The translations under genes were made by a program, and so were the position numbers. Source: Rhizopus sp. PT2906 (taxonomy: Eukaryota; Mucoromycota; Mucoromycetes; Mucorales; Rhizopodaceae). From it: DNA of 12,602 nt. Below the pieces are notes generated by a model. The model did not search any database, was not told where the DNA came from, and saw only the letters and a program-made list of their open reading frames with translations. This document shows, piece after piece, positions 1-8,077 of this stretch. The stretch spans positions 1-12,602 of the forward strand of contig JAMYHX010000783.1 in the NCBI GenBank assembly GCA_025529335.1, read 5' to 3'. Each line of letters opens with the position of its first letter. Position 1 is the first letter of the stretch.

Positions 1-361
1 TTTTATATCTCACATTCTAACTTTTTGCATCGCAACGTAGCCGCAATTTTTGCTAATCACAAGCAGCGCAAGCGCAAATCCTCAACAAAACCTCAAGCAG
101 CTCGTTTTTTTCTTAAATATCCTTAACCTAGCAACACAAAGTAAAAAAGTCATGGTTACCGAAAGTTTTTTCTTATAGATACACCTCTTCAAAGAACGTT
201 TTCCGTTACATTCCGCGTTTTTTATCGCATAAAAGGGGGCTAAAAATTAACTCATATCATTATGAGTCATATATCTGAGTCACAATCACTGATTATTGGA
301 ATCTGATCTGATATTCCTAAAAAATTATAAATAGGGCTCCAATTTTTTTTTTACTTTCCTG
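1..361. other. AT-rich stretch with promoter-like motifs, no gene seen
   Basis: No supported coding region. The distal part carries a perfect ATGAGTCAT at 262-270 and a second TGAGTCA at 276-282, both matching the bZIP (Gcn4/AP-1) consensus. A TATAAATA box follows at 326-333. An inverted repeat, ACTCATA / TATGAGT, overlaps the first bZIP site. A pyrimidine tract at about 342-360 followed by GCAAG could instead be a 3' splice site feeding the ORF at 362. Whether this is a promoter or an intron end cannot be decided here. Confidence 0.4.
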
Positions 362-502
362 ACGCAAGTATTCCTTAACGAAAATGAGGAACAAGAGGGA
401 ACTTCTTCTAGTGAAAGTGTCTTGGAAATGGGCGAAGGCTGGGAAAATGATGCATGGAGACTTGAAAATGAAGTTAGAAGCAAGAAAAGGCGTATTAATT
501 AA
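362..502 (+). pseudogene. Possible C-terminal exon or relic: short acidic ORF ending in a basic tail
   Basis: The frame is open from 335 and stops at TAA 500-502. From 362 it encodes about 46 residues: a Glu/Ser-rich stretch (NENEEQEGTSSSES), then GEGWENDAWRLENEV, then the basic end SKKRRIN. The composition is protein-like: an acidic segment with Trp and a nuclear-localisation-like KKRR terminus. There is no in-frame ATG near the start, and the pyrimidine tract plus GCAAG just upstream could be an acceptor, so this may be the last exon of a gene or transposase whose body is missing. A second frame from the ATG at 384 also runs about 45 codons and looks less natural. I do not recognise the family. 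Confidence 0.3.
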
Positions 503-761
503 CTTTAAAATAAAGAATGACTAGTTTCATCTGATCTGCCTAGTTGAGCGTAGTACCTCCTGTGTTCAAACCCCCATACCTCACTCATTCTTCCATTTTC
601 GGGGTCGGGGCTTGAATATTCTAAATCTACTCGATTTTGGGTTGCGAATGGTATATCTCATGTTCGGGTATTGGAAACTGCGGCTATGCCGCAGTTTCCA
701 AGAGAGCGTGGCGGCTTATTCTTTACTTCAACCAACATTGGTACGGTTTTGCTTGCCAGTG
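503..761. other. Intergenic relic sequence around a strong hairpin
   Basis: No coding region is supported. The segment includes GTTCAAACC at 564-572, which matches an RNA polymerase III B-box core, with TAGTTGAGCG at 541-550, which loosely resembles an A-box. The 23-nt spacing is too short for a tRNA. A perfect GC-rich hairpin lies at 671-701 and is listed separately. Confidence 0.4.
671..701. repeat. Perfect 14-bp GC-rich inverted repeat (hairpin)
   Basis: The left arm TTGGAAACTGCGGC (671-684) and right arm GCCGCAGTTTCCAA (688-701) are exact reverse complements around a 3-nt TAT loop. It stands out in an AT-rich region because the stem core is GC-rich. It could be a mobile hairpin element, the subterminal hairpin of a rolling-circle transposon, or a terminator-like structure. 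No Helitron CTRR end is obvious just downstream. Confidence 0.85.
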
Positions 762-890
762 TATTAAGAAGCTGAGATATTTAAACTGAGTTGACTATAT
801 TTGATTAAGATGTAACAGATCTTATAGTAACATTGGGTTCAACTCTAGATATTGTATTTAAGCACTGAATAGTAGCGTGGATACTACAAT
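762..890 (+). repeat. 129-bp dispersed repeat, copy 1
   Basis: It aligns without gaps to 4269-4397, with 7 mismatches in 129 positions by eye. It begins TATTAAGAAGCTGA and ends GGATACTACAAT. Within it, TAAGAT-GTAACAG-ATCTTA (806-824) forms a perfect 6-bp stem with a 7-nt loop. About 13 bases further on comes GGTTCAACTCT, a B-box-like sequence. Copy 1 runs directly into a Tc1 transposase fragment. The repeat may be the end of a transposon or a degenerate SINE; its true limits are unknown because only two copies are visible. Confidence 0.85.
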
Positions 891-1226
891 GAACAATTTT
901 TTGAGTCACTGTACTTCCAGCATGACAACGATCCTAAGCATACGGCAAAAGTTGTCAAGGAACACCTTAGCCAGCAAGAGTATAAGGTCCTGGAATGGCC
1001 AGCTAACTCCCCAGACCTAAATCCAATAGAACACATGTGGGCACTGCTAAAGAGACGCCTCAATGAGTACGACACTGCACCAAGAGGTATGAGCGAGTTG
1101 TTCGAAAGAATAACCGATACTTGGCATAAGAAAATTACCAAAGAAGATTGCCTGAAGGTGATTGATATCATGCCAAGTAGAATAGAAGCAGTTATCAAGT
1201 CGAAAGGATACTGGACAGAGTACTAA
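876..1226 (+). pseudogene. Tc1/mariner transposase, 3' fragment of the DDE domain
   Basis: The transposase acts by cut-and-paste of TA-flanked elements. The frame is open from 876 and clearly transposase from about 915: FQHDNDPKHTAK carries the second catalytic Asp (codon 924-926), and WPANSPDLNPIEHMW carries the third acidic residue, Glu (codon 1029-1031). Exactly 34 residues separate them, the DD34E spacing of the Tc1 group. The C-terminus (MPSRIEAVIKSKGYWTEY, then TAA at 1224-1226) is of the usual fungal Tc1 type. The first Asp, the helix-turn-helix domains and the start codon are missing. The 5' side is replaced by the 129-bp repeat, so this is a dead mosaic fragment. Downstream, GGTTGTCCCAGTTCTT at about 1281-1296 resembles Tc1 subterminal sequence. 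Confidence 0.88.
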
Positions 1227-1984
1227 AATAAATAAATAAACGACTAACATACCTTGAACCAATAGATAAACCTCGATCAAAGGTTGTCCCAGTTCTTCCC
1301 ATTCTACATGGATGCTTATAGGTCACATAACGATATCCAATTATTGTTATTATTCGTAGACGTTAAAAAGTATAAATACCATTGTTGTGTTCAGCTTTGT
1401 TTGTTATTGAAAAAAGGCTATTAAGTCGATGACTTGCGAATTAGATTCTTTATTAAGAAGAGCTGAATATTATTAAATTAAGTTTGTGTGTGAATTTACT
1501 TGGGTAGAGAATCTATGACTGCTATTTATATTATTGTCGTCACTGACATTATTTATGCTTATATTATTATTGCTATACTAGTAGCTACTATAGTTATTGT
1601 TATTATTATTATAAGTTATTCTTATCAGATGCGATAGAGGAATGTAAAGTAGAATGTATGCTCTACTGTAAGATTATACTCGAGTTATTATAATGATTAT
1701 CTCATCAAATACGTCAACCATTGTTTTATTCATTGTAAATAAAAATAATCATATTGTGGTATTTGGACTAGTAAATGGCACATCAATAAGCCATTACACA
1801 CAAAGAACAATTAAATAAACCAATTAGAATCAAAATAGATGATATCTATTTATAAATTGGGAGTTCTCACCTACGTGTGAATATTTATCATTGTGACAGT
1901 TATAAGTCTAAGAAAAAATTTATTAATTAGACAACAGCTCGTCATACACCGCTATTGTCCTGTCAACATCACCCCAAATATTGA
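1227..1984. other. AT-rich, low-complexity stretch without a gene
   Basis: No coding region is supported. It starts with a possible Tc1 3' end (about 1275-1305), has a TATAAATA box at 1371-1378, ATT-type low complexity at about 1520-1615, and an 8-bp inverted repeat AAATAGAT / ATCTATTT at 1833-1851 with a 3-nt loop. Confidence 0.55.
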
Positions 1985-2060
1985 TAATCATCTTAGCTGA
2001 GATAACTTTATCTGATGATTAGAAAAAGTATAAATAGACCTCCATATTTTATTCAATAAA
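1985..2060 (+). promoter_or_regulatory. LTR-like module: hairpin, TATA box and AATAAA
   Basis: TATAAATA at 2029-2036, inside AAAAAGTATAAATAGA, is followed by TCAATAAAG with AATAAA at 2055-2060. That is 26 nt from TATA start to AATAAA start, as expected for a short R region of a retrotransposon LTR. Directly upstream, nested inverted repeats TAATCATC / GATGATTA (1985-1992 and 2014-2021) and AGATAA / TTATCT (2000-2013) form a hairpin ending 7 nt before the TATA box. LTR boundaries are not defined, and a cellular promoter is an alternative. Confidence 0.45.
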
Positions 2061-2196
2061 GGACATCTTACTTTTAGTCTCGTTAATCATTTGTCTATTT
2101 TATACAAATACTTCAATCTGATCCAGTAAGGCAGGTACATTCAATGATCCAATAGGGTCAAGAACAAACAGGAGGATACTTTAGGCGAACTGATCG

Positions 2197-2298
2197 TTAA
2201 TAATATCTATGAATAAGGATTATTAATTGTCCCAGGATAACCCGGTTTACCCGTTGAAGAGAAAGTATAAATAGAGGAAGATTTTTCATGTCAATAAA
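2197..2298 (+). promoter_or_regulatory. Second LTR-like module: inverted repeat, TATA box and AATAAA
   Basis: TATAAATA at 2266-2273, inside GAAAGTATAAATAGA, is followed by TCAATAAAG with AATAAA at 2293-2298, 27 nt from TATA start to AATAAA start. This is almost the same layout as the module at 1985-2060. Upstream is TTAATAAT / ATTATTAA (2197-2204 and 2219-2226). Downstream sequence up to about 2500 ends CATTCTATAACA, which could be an LTR 3' end, and directly abuts the inverted gypsy fragment. This suggests LTR sequence in plus orientation next to, or inserted in, an older minus-strand element. Confidence 0.42.
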
Positions 2299-2489
2299 GC
2301 ATCATCATATTCTTGTTATATTCTTTCTACCAAAGGATATACACAGTTCTAACAGTACTTCTGTCTTTTCTATTCTACCCTACGTATTTTTCATTATCTC
2401 AAACAACAGTGCTTATAAATCACTTTATATTCCTTATTGACTACGCACAGACTCTGTCTTTACCTAATATGGGAATTATAATCCTCATT

Positions 2490-3276
2490 CTATAACAATG
2501 CTAACTTATGGGCATGGTCATCCCTTATTTTCAATGAGTTAAAAGCTGATTTCAAAACTAACGTGGAATAGACAGACGCGCCTTTCAATTCTTCAAATAT
2601 TTCAGAAATTTTAGGCAAGGGCATACGATCAATTGGCTTTAGAAGAGCATTAATATGCCTGGGATCATGACACACACGATATCCTGTTATTACTCCCTTA
2701 GCATTGGTCTTCTTTACTACAGTCAATGCAGAATTCCACTCAGTTTTAGCAGGAGCTCTCTTAATGACACCATTCTCCAACCATTCATCAATTTGATCCT
2801 GAGCTACCTTATGACACTTTAAAGCGATGGAATAAGGACGTCTAAAAGATGTTACATCGATTGGAGTTTCAATTGAGACAATAGATTCAGGTATAGTACA
2901 AAATGAACCTTTAGATATGTCTTAATTCAATCGAATTAATGGTTTGATCGCATCCAAGACTTTTTGATATTCACCAGCAGTACCTGCAGGACGTTTTCAT
3001 AATCTGACAACTCCCTATCAGCCTCAGTTAAGAGTTCACTGAAATCATCATAAGAACGTTTGCAATCCTAGTTACTATTGTTACTATCTGTATCATCGTC
3101 ACTCCACTTATATGGAAGACCTACAAAACCAATACCGAGCTTAGATATAAGATCAGTTCCAATACTCAAATCACAATTATTTGTTAGATTCATTACTTCG
3201 CCATAGTGCGGATTGGTTATACTAAGTTAAACATCAAGTGCAATGGGAAAAATTTCACATATTTTTGAGAACAGTG
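2490..3276 (-). pseudogene. Ty3/gypsy retrotransposon pol fragment (protease end to start of RT)
   Basis: On the minus strand the higher coordinates carry the end of an aspartic protease (CDLSIGTDLISKLGIGF, then GLPYKWSDD). Lower coordinates carry the RT start (FRRPYSIALK, EWLENGVIKRA, RVCHDPRHINALLKPIDR, PLPKISEIFEELKGA), which is characteristic of Ty3/gypsy. Damage is clear: in-frame stops at 3227-3229 and 3068-3070, a frameshift near 3000, another stop at 2922-2924, and truncation at about 2490 before the RT catalytic YxDD region. The RT segment has lost conserved residues too (STLVLKSAFNSL where families usually have STLDL.SAF). Gag, RNase H, integrase and own LTRs are absent. It is inactive. 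Confidence 0.9.
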
Positions 3277-3294
3277 AATTTTTTAGACACCCCA
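3271..3294 (+). repeat. Tc1-like terminal-repeat candidate
   Basis: ACAGTGAATTTTTTAGACAC followed by CCCA resembles the CAGTG...(A/T-rich)...GACACCCC ends of many Tc1/mariner elements. It lies where recognisable gypsy coding sequence stops. No matching inverted partner and no flanking TA duplication were found, so this is only a candidate boundary. Confidence 0.25.
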
Positions 3295-3301
3295 CAAAAA
3301 A

Positions 3302-3352
3302 AACCGTGAATATGGCCATTTTATCACACTCGACTGTGAGTTATTCACGGTT
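3302..3352. repeat. Nested inverted repeat
   Basis: AACCGTGAATA (3302-3312) and TATTCACGGTT (3342-3352) are exact reverse complements. Inside them TCACA and TGTGA (from about 3323) flank a CTCGAC loop, giving a two-level hairpin. It could be a MITE remnant or the end of a DNA transposon. Confidence 0.7.
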
Positions 3353-4268
3353 ATTTGAACCAATCATTTGACAGAATTCATCTTCTTTGCAAACCAATCA
3401 TGTACGGTTATTAGTACTGTATTAGAGCTCTCTGAATAGTTCATAATGATGGTAGAAATAAGCAAAATAGGCAAAATAGGCAGGAATTATTTTAAAAATG
3501 GATGGGTTTTATTTATTTCGTTTATTTAATAATAATAAGCATTTATTGTTCGCTTGGAATAGCAAAAGCTATTTTATTAAATTATTTGTGTAGTAAAGGA
3601 AAGGAATCTTGGAATAAAAATAAATGAAGAAGCAACTTGACTCCGAAGGTAGAAGGGCAACAAGAAGAGCAACAAAGGGAAAGGAGAAAGCCAAAAGGAG
3701 TAAAAAAGAAATAAAAAAAATCCGCACTTACTTGAAGAGATTATGAGACAACATTTCTTCTTTCTTCATTTCAAATGAGAAACTCGATTAGCAGTGAACA
3801 CCAAAGAGCAGCCAAACTATAATAAGAGTTAGAAGAAGGGTATTTTAGAACAAATGTTTCTTTACACCAAGTACAACAGAAAGTATTAGCTGACAAGATG
3901 CAACAAGAACCTAAGAGAAGCAATTAGTCATTATAATGCACACTTCATTACATTTATACCAAGAAGCCAAAGAAGAAACATCAAAGGTACTTCAATTCAC
4001 TTCCTTAAGCACTAAAGAAGATAGAAGAGTTAGTTTAAAATAGAAAAGGAAAAGTCATTTTTACTAGAAAGATTAATGAGCAACTTGTAATTTATTTTAA
4101 ACAAGTAATAGACGTCTAATTGTAAGAGATGTTAGCAACCATAACCAAGTGTTGTATTTAGGTTTTGAAAACAGCTTTAAACAAAGTAAAAGTACAATGA
4201 GACTATGTTGTATCTTTATTCGGAATAAAGTCAAGAGAAAAGAGATGTTAGCACAATTTATAATTATA
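3353..4268. other. Purine-rich relic stretch without an intact gene
   Basis: No coding region is supported. It contains a tandem GCAAAATAG repeat at about 3462-3480 and a short inverted repeat, AATAGC / GCTATT, at about 3559-3574. A long plus-strand purine bias (AAG, GAA, CAA repeats) runs from about 3600 to 4250. A 40-codon Lys/Arg-rich ORF (3624-3746) lies in that bias and looks like low complexity rather than a gene. Confidence 0.45.
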
Positions 4269-4397
4269 TATTAAGAAGCTGAAGTATTTAGATTGAGTTG
4301 ACTATATTTGATTAAGATGTAACAGATCTTATAGTAACATTGGGTTTAACTCTAGATATTGTATTTAAGGACTGAATAGTAGCGTGGATACTATAAT
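4269..4397 (+). repeat. 129-bp dispersed repeat, copy 2
   Basis: It is collinear with 762-890 at a constant offset of 3507 and has about 7 substitutions. The TAAGAT / ATCTTA hairpin is unchanged; the B-box-like GGTTCAACTCT has become GGTTTAACTCT. The flanks differ completely from copy 1: this copy continues into TCTTATAGACGCGACATG, not transposase. Loss of similarity at the same 3' point suggests that ...TACTAYAAT is close to a real element border. Confidence 0.85.
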
Positions 4398-5009
4398 TCT
4401 TATAGACGCGACATGCCCAATTCTCATTGGCCGTGGTAAGTTCATGTAATAATTCTTTTTTTCTTATAAAATGATGTTGTTTGTAATAACATGTCCCCTT
4501 TCGTCTTAACATAATAAAGAGATTATTACAGACTCGTCGACGCATGCTTCTCTTATACTTCAGTATTGTGCATGGTGTCGTGTGGGTATGGCTTGTCTAG
4601 TGCAAATGAAATTGCTTACATCACTAATTGGGAAGTTGTAGTGCAAATCTGTAGTGTAAGTAGCAAAGCCTGTATTTCCCTATAACATACCTTAGGGCTA
4701 GCTGGGGAATAGCTGGTCTTACTTTTTGGTCCAAAGAAAAGAAAATAAAAGAAAGTCAAGATCAGACTATTTAAACAAAGTCTCTAACAGCTTCTTCAGT
4801 TATGTGTGTTATTAAGTGCTGACTATATTTATCTTATACTCAAAAAAGACAGAATTCATTGTCTTAAATAATAAAGAAAGGACTGATAGACAACTATAGT
4901 GTAATAGATTCAGCTGTGACTTCTAAATTGCTGTGGAAATTTCAAATTCCCTGTGTAAAAGCGCCAATGCCCAACCATATTTTCTGCAAGTTTCTTTCAG
5001 CTCTTAAAA
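4398..5009. other. Intergenic region and PRP6 upstream sequence
   Basis: No supported gene. A minus-strand open frame across 4312-4545 starts in the repeat flank and runs through copy 2; I do not recognise its product. A pyrimidine tract ending TTTCTTTCAG at 4991-5000, ten bases before the PRP6 start codon, could be the acceptor of a 5'-UTR intron or simply leader sequence. Confidence 0.4.
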
Positions 5010-7800
5010 ATGTTTGGTGTAAAGGATTTTATGGGTAAGCCAGCGCCTCCAAATTATGTAGCAGGCCTTGGTCGTGGCGCCACAGGCTTTACTACAAGAT
5101 CAGATATTGGTCCTGCAAGAGAATCTGGTATAGAGGTGTATGTAATAATCTCTTAGTTATCATTCGCTCGCTCATTGCTTACATAGTGATCCATTGCTCA
5201 GCACTGGAAAAGAAGAAGGCGATGATGATGATGAAAGGTATCAAGATCCTGATAACGAAGTCGGTTTATTTTCCACAGCACCTTATGAAGAAGACGATGA
5301 GGAGGCTGACAGAGTCTGGGACATGATTGATGCCAAGATGGATGAACGACGCAAAGCACGGAGAGAAGCAAGAGAACGGGAGGAACTTGCTCGTTATCGA
5401 CGAGAAAGACCCAAAATTTCTCAACAGTTTGCAGATCTGAAGAGACAACTAGCAACTATTGATGAATCCGAATGGGCTGCTATTCCGGAAGTTGGCGATC
5501 TCGTAGGAAAGAATCGCAGGAAGAACAAATTACCAGACAGATATATTCCTTTACCAGACACAATGATTGCGGCCGCAAGAGAAAAGTCGCAATATGAGAC
5601 CACCTTGGATGCCACCGAACAAAAAATAGGCGGTATAGTCTCTTCAGCTGTAAAAGGGGCAAACGCAGACGATGGCATGTTGACGAACTTTAGAGAAATT
5701 GGTCAAGCGAGAGATAAGGTTTTAGGACTAAAACTAGATCAAGTATCAGACTCAGTGTCAGGAAGCACTACTGTAGATCCAAAAGGGTACCTAACGGATC
5801 TTAACAGTGTGGTCATAAAGAGTGATGCAGAAATTGGCGATATCAAAAAGGCTCGTTTGCTACTGAACTCAGTTATTACAACAAACCCAAAACATGCGCC
5901 TGGTTGGATTGCAGCTGCTCGTTTGGAAGAAGTAGCAGGCAGACCTGTTCATGCTAGAAATATTATTGCTAAAGGATGTGAGCAATGCCCTAAAAATGAA
6001 GATGTTTGGCTTGAAGCTGCTCGCCTAAATACTGTAGAAAACGCAAAAATCATACTAGGCGATGCCGTCCGCCATCTTCCGCAGTCTGTCAAAATTTGGC
6101 TTAAAGCTGTATCACTTGAAACAGAAAACAAAGCAAAAAAGAAAGTATTACGTCGTGCTCTTGAATTTATTCCAAACTCTGTTAAACTTTGGCGTGCAGC
6201 TGTCAATATGGAAGAAAATCCCGAAGATGCTAAGGTATTACTCTCTCGTGCTGTGGAGCTTGTGCCATTGAGTGTCGACCTTTGGTTAGCTCTTGCTCGA
6301 CTGGAGACATACGAAAATGCCCAAAAGGTACTGAATAAAGCACGTGCTGCTATACCTACTAGCCATGAGATTTGGATTGCTGCAGCTCGCCTTCAGGAGG
6401 AATATGGCAAGTCTGATATGGTAGATATTATCATTACTCGAGCAGTGGAAATGCTTGCTCAAGCAGGCGTATTATTAGATCGCGAACAATGGCTTTCAGA
6501 AGCCGAAAAATGTGAAAGCAATGGATCTGTATTAACTTGTCAGGCTATTGTTAGAGCTACTATTGGCATGGGCGTGGAAGAAGAGGACCGTCAGTCAACT
6601 TGGATGGAAGATGCTGAAAGATGTATTGCACATAATTCTATACAGACGGCTCGTGCTATCTATGCACATGCCTTAAAAGTGTTTCCAGGTAAAGCATCTA
6701 TTTGGCAACAAGCTGCTTATCTTGAGAAGAGCCACGGCACACCTGAAAGCCTTGAAGAATTATTACAGCGTGCTGTCAAATACTGCCCTCAAGCCGAAGT
6801 CTTGTGGCTTATGGGCGCAAAGGAAAAATGGATGGCTGGCGATGTTGAGAGTGCTCGTGCCATTCTAGAGGAGGCATTTCGAGCAAATCCTAACAGTGAA
6901 CAAATCTGGCTAGCTGCAGTTAAGGTAGAAAGTGAGAGTGAAGAATATGATCGTGCAAGAAAGTTACTGGAATTAGCCAGAAAGGAGTCAGGAACCGCAC
7001 GTGTGTGGATGAAGTCTGTCATGTTGGAGAGACAGATGAAAGATTATGAACAATGTAGCAGATTATTAGATGAAGCACTTGCCAAATTCCCTACGTTTGA
7101 TAAGCTTTGGATGATTAAAGGTCAATTGGAAGATGCACAAGGAAATACAACAAAAGCAAGGGAAACATACAACCAAGCTGTAAAGAACTGCCCCAAGAGC
7201 GTTACTCTCTGGATTCTCCTGGCTTTGTTGGAAGAAAAATTGAAAATGGTTACCAAAGCTCGTGCTTCATTGGAGAAGGCGCGTTTCTTAAATCCAAAGA
7301 ATCCTGATTTATGGGTTCAAGCTATTCGGATTGAAAAGCGTAATAACAATGTGAATGTGGCCAAGTCGTTGGCAGCCAAGGCACTGCAAGAATGCCCAAC
7401 TTCGGGGGCTATATGGACAGAGATTATCTACATGGAAGCAAGGCCACAGCGAAAAGCCCGCAGTGTAGATGCGTTAAAGAAATGTGAGCATGATCCAATA
7501 ATAGTTACGACTGTAGCTCGTTTATTCTGGGCAGATCGCAAAATTGAGAAAGCAAGGAATTGGTTTCAAAAGGCAGTACAAATCGACCCTGATCAAGGAG
7601 ATTCTTATGCATGGTGGTATAAATTTGAATTACAACATGGGACAAAAGAACAGCAAGATATTGTAATTAAACGCTGTGTTGCATCTGAGCCGCACCATGG
7701 AGAATGCTGGCAATCTGTAGCAAAAGATGTATCAAATGTAGGAAAAAAGACAGAAGATATATTAAAATTGTGTGCACAGAAATTGGAGGTTCTAAAATAA
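5010..7800 (+). CDS. PRP6: Pre-mRNA splicing factor Prp6 (PRPF6/Prp1), U4/U6.U5 tri-snRNP bridge protein
   Basis: Prp6 is a nuclear scaffold that joins U5 with U4/U6 in the tri-snRNP during spliceosome assembly. Exons are 5010-5137 and 5202-7800; the 64-nt intron has donor GTATGT and acceptor CTCAG with CTTAC upstream. The joined product is 908 aa, close to the roughly 900-940 aa family length. The PRP1_N region (about 5-155) opens with NYVAGLGRGATGFTTRSDIG, continues with an acidic patch DDDDER (50-55) and a charged helix from residue 89. DPKGYLTDLN (235-244) precedes a long array of HAT/TPR-like repeats from about 256 to the end, with recurring W(I/L)xAA(R/V)LE and AR.I...A units and the conserved ARPQRKARSVDALKKCEHDP. 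An apparent start at TTG 5194 is inside the intron; the true start is ATG 5010. The stop overlaps an AATAAA and lies 13 bp from the stop of the convergent gene. Confidence 0.97.
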
Positions 7801-7813
7801 AATCATAGCAAAA

Positions 7814-8077
7814 TCATTGTTTTTTGTGATCTACAACTATAATGGGTGACATCAACTCGAGTTCTTGCTTTTCTAGCTCACTAGCAGGTTTCTCCCTTTC
7901 CATGTAATCAGCAATTAATAGACCAACAGCTGAGAAAGCCATTCCTCCTGTATGTATATATGTATATCAATCAGTTAAACACTCAACATAAAAGTGTAAA
8001 AACTTACCAAGACCAAGATGCATTCTGGTTCTTGGTGACAAGGCTTTATAAGATTTCCATAAGCTCTTTCTTTGCAT
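7814..8077 (-). CDS. Small single-span membrane protein (67 aa), spliced
   Basis: Two minus-strand exons, 8077-8008 and 7947-7814, are separated by a 60-nt intron (donor GTAAGT, acceptor ATACAG) that splits a Gly codon. The 67-aa product has a basic N-terminus (MQRKSLWKSYKALSPRTR), one hydrophobic glycine-rich segment at about 20-38 (HLGLGGMAFSAVGLLIADY) and a charged tail with EREKPASELEKQELEL. The pattern of a basic amphipathic start, one span and an acidic tail suggests a small organellar, perhaps mitochondrial inner-membrane, protein; that is inference. From memory, similar short fungal proteins with an SPRTR...G motif exist, but I cannot name the family. Its ATG is 61 bp from the divergent JTB start and its stop 13 bp from the PRP6 stop. 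Clean splicing without stops supports reality. Confidence 0.75.

Noticed and set aside
541..572. tRNA gene suggested by TAGTTGAGCG and GTTCAAACC
   Set aside because: A- and B-box-like motifs are only 23 nt apart; no anticodon arm or T-stem pairing can be drawn.
1520..1615. Microsatellite array of ATT units
   Set aside because: Units are irregular and interrupted; simple AT-rich low complexity rather than a true tandem array.
2313..2495. 60-aa plus-strand hydrophobic open frame
   Set aside because: Falls in the LTR-like leader downstream of a TATA/AATAAA module; composition reflects pyrimidine-rich DNA.
3624..3746. 40-codon Lys/Arg-rich ORF
   Set aside because: Lies in a purine-biased tract and reads as low complexity without homologous motif.
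4312..4545. 77-aa minus-strand open frame over repeat copy 2
   Set aside because: Half of it is the 129-bp repeat, and the equivalent frame in copy 1 has a different flank; no recognisable domain.
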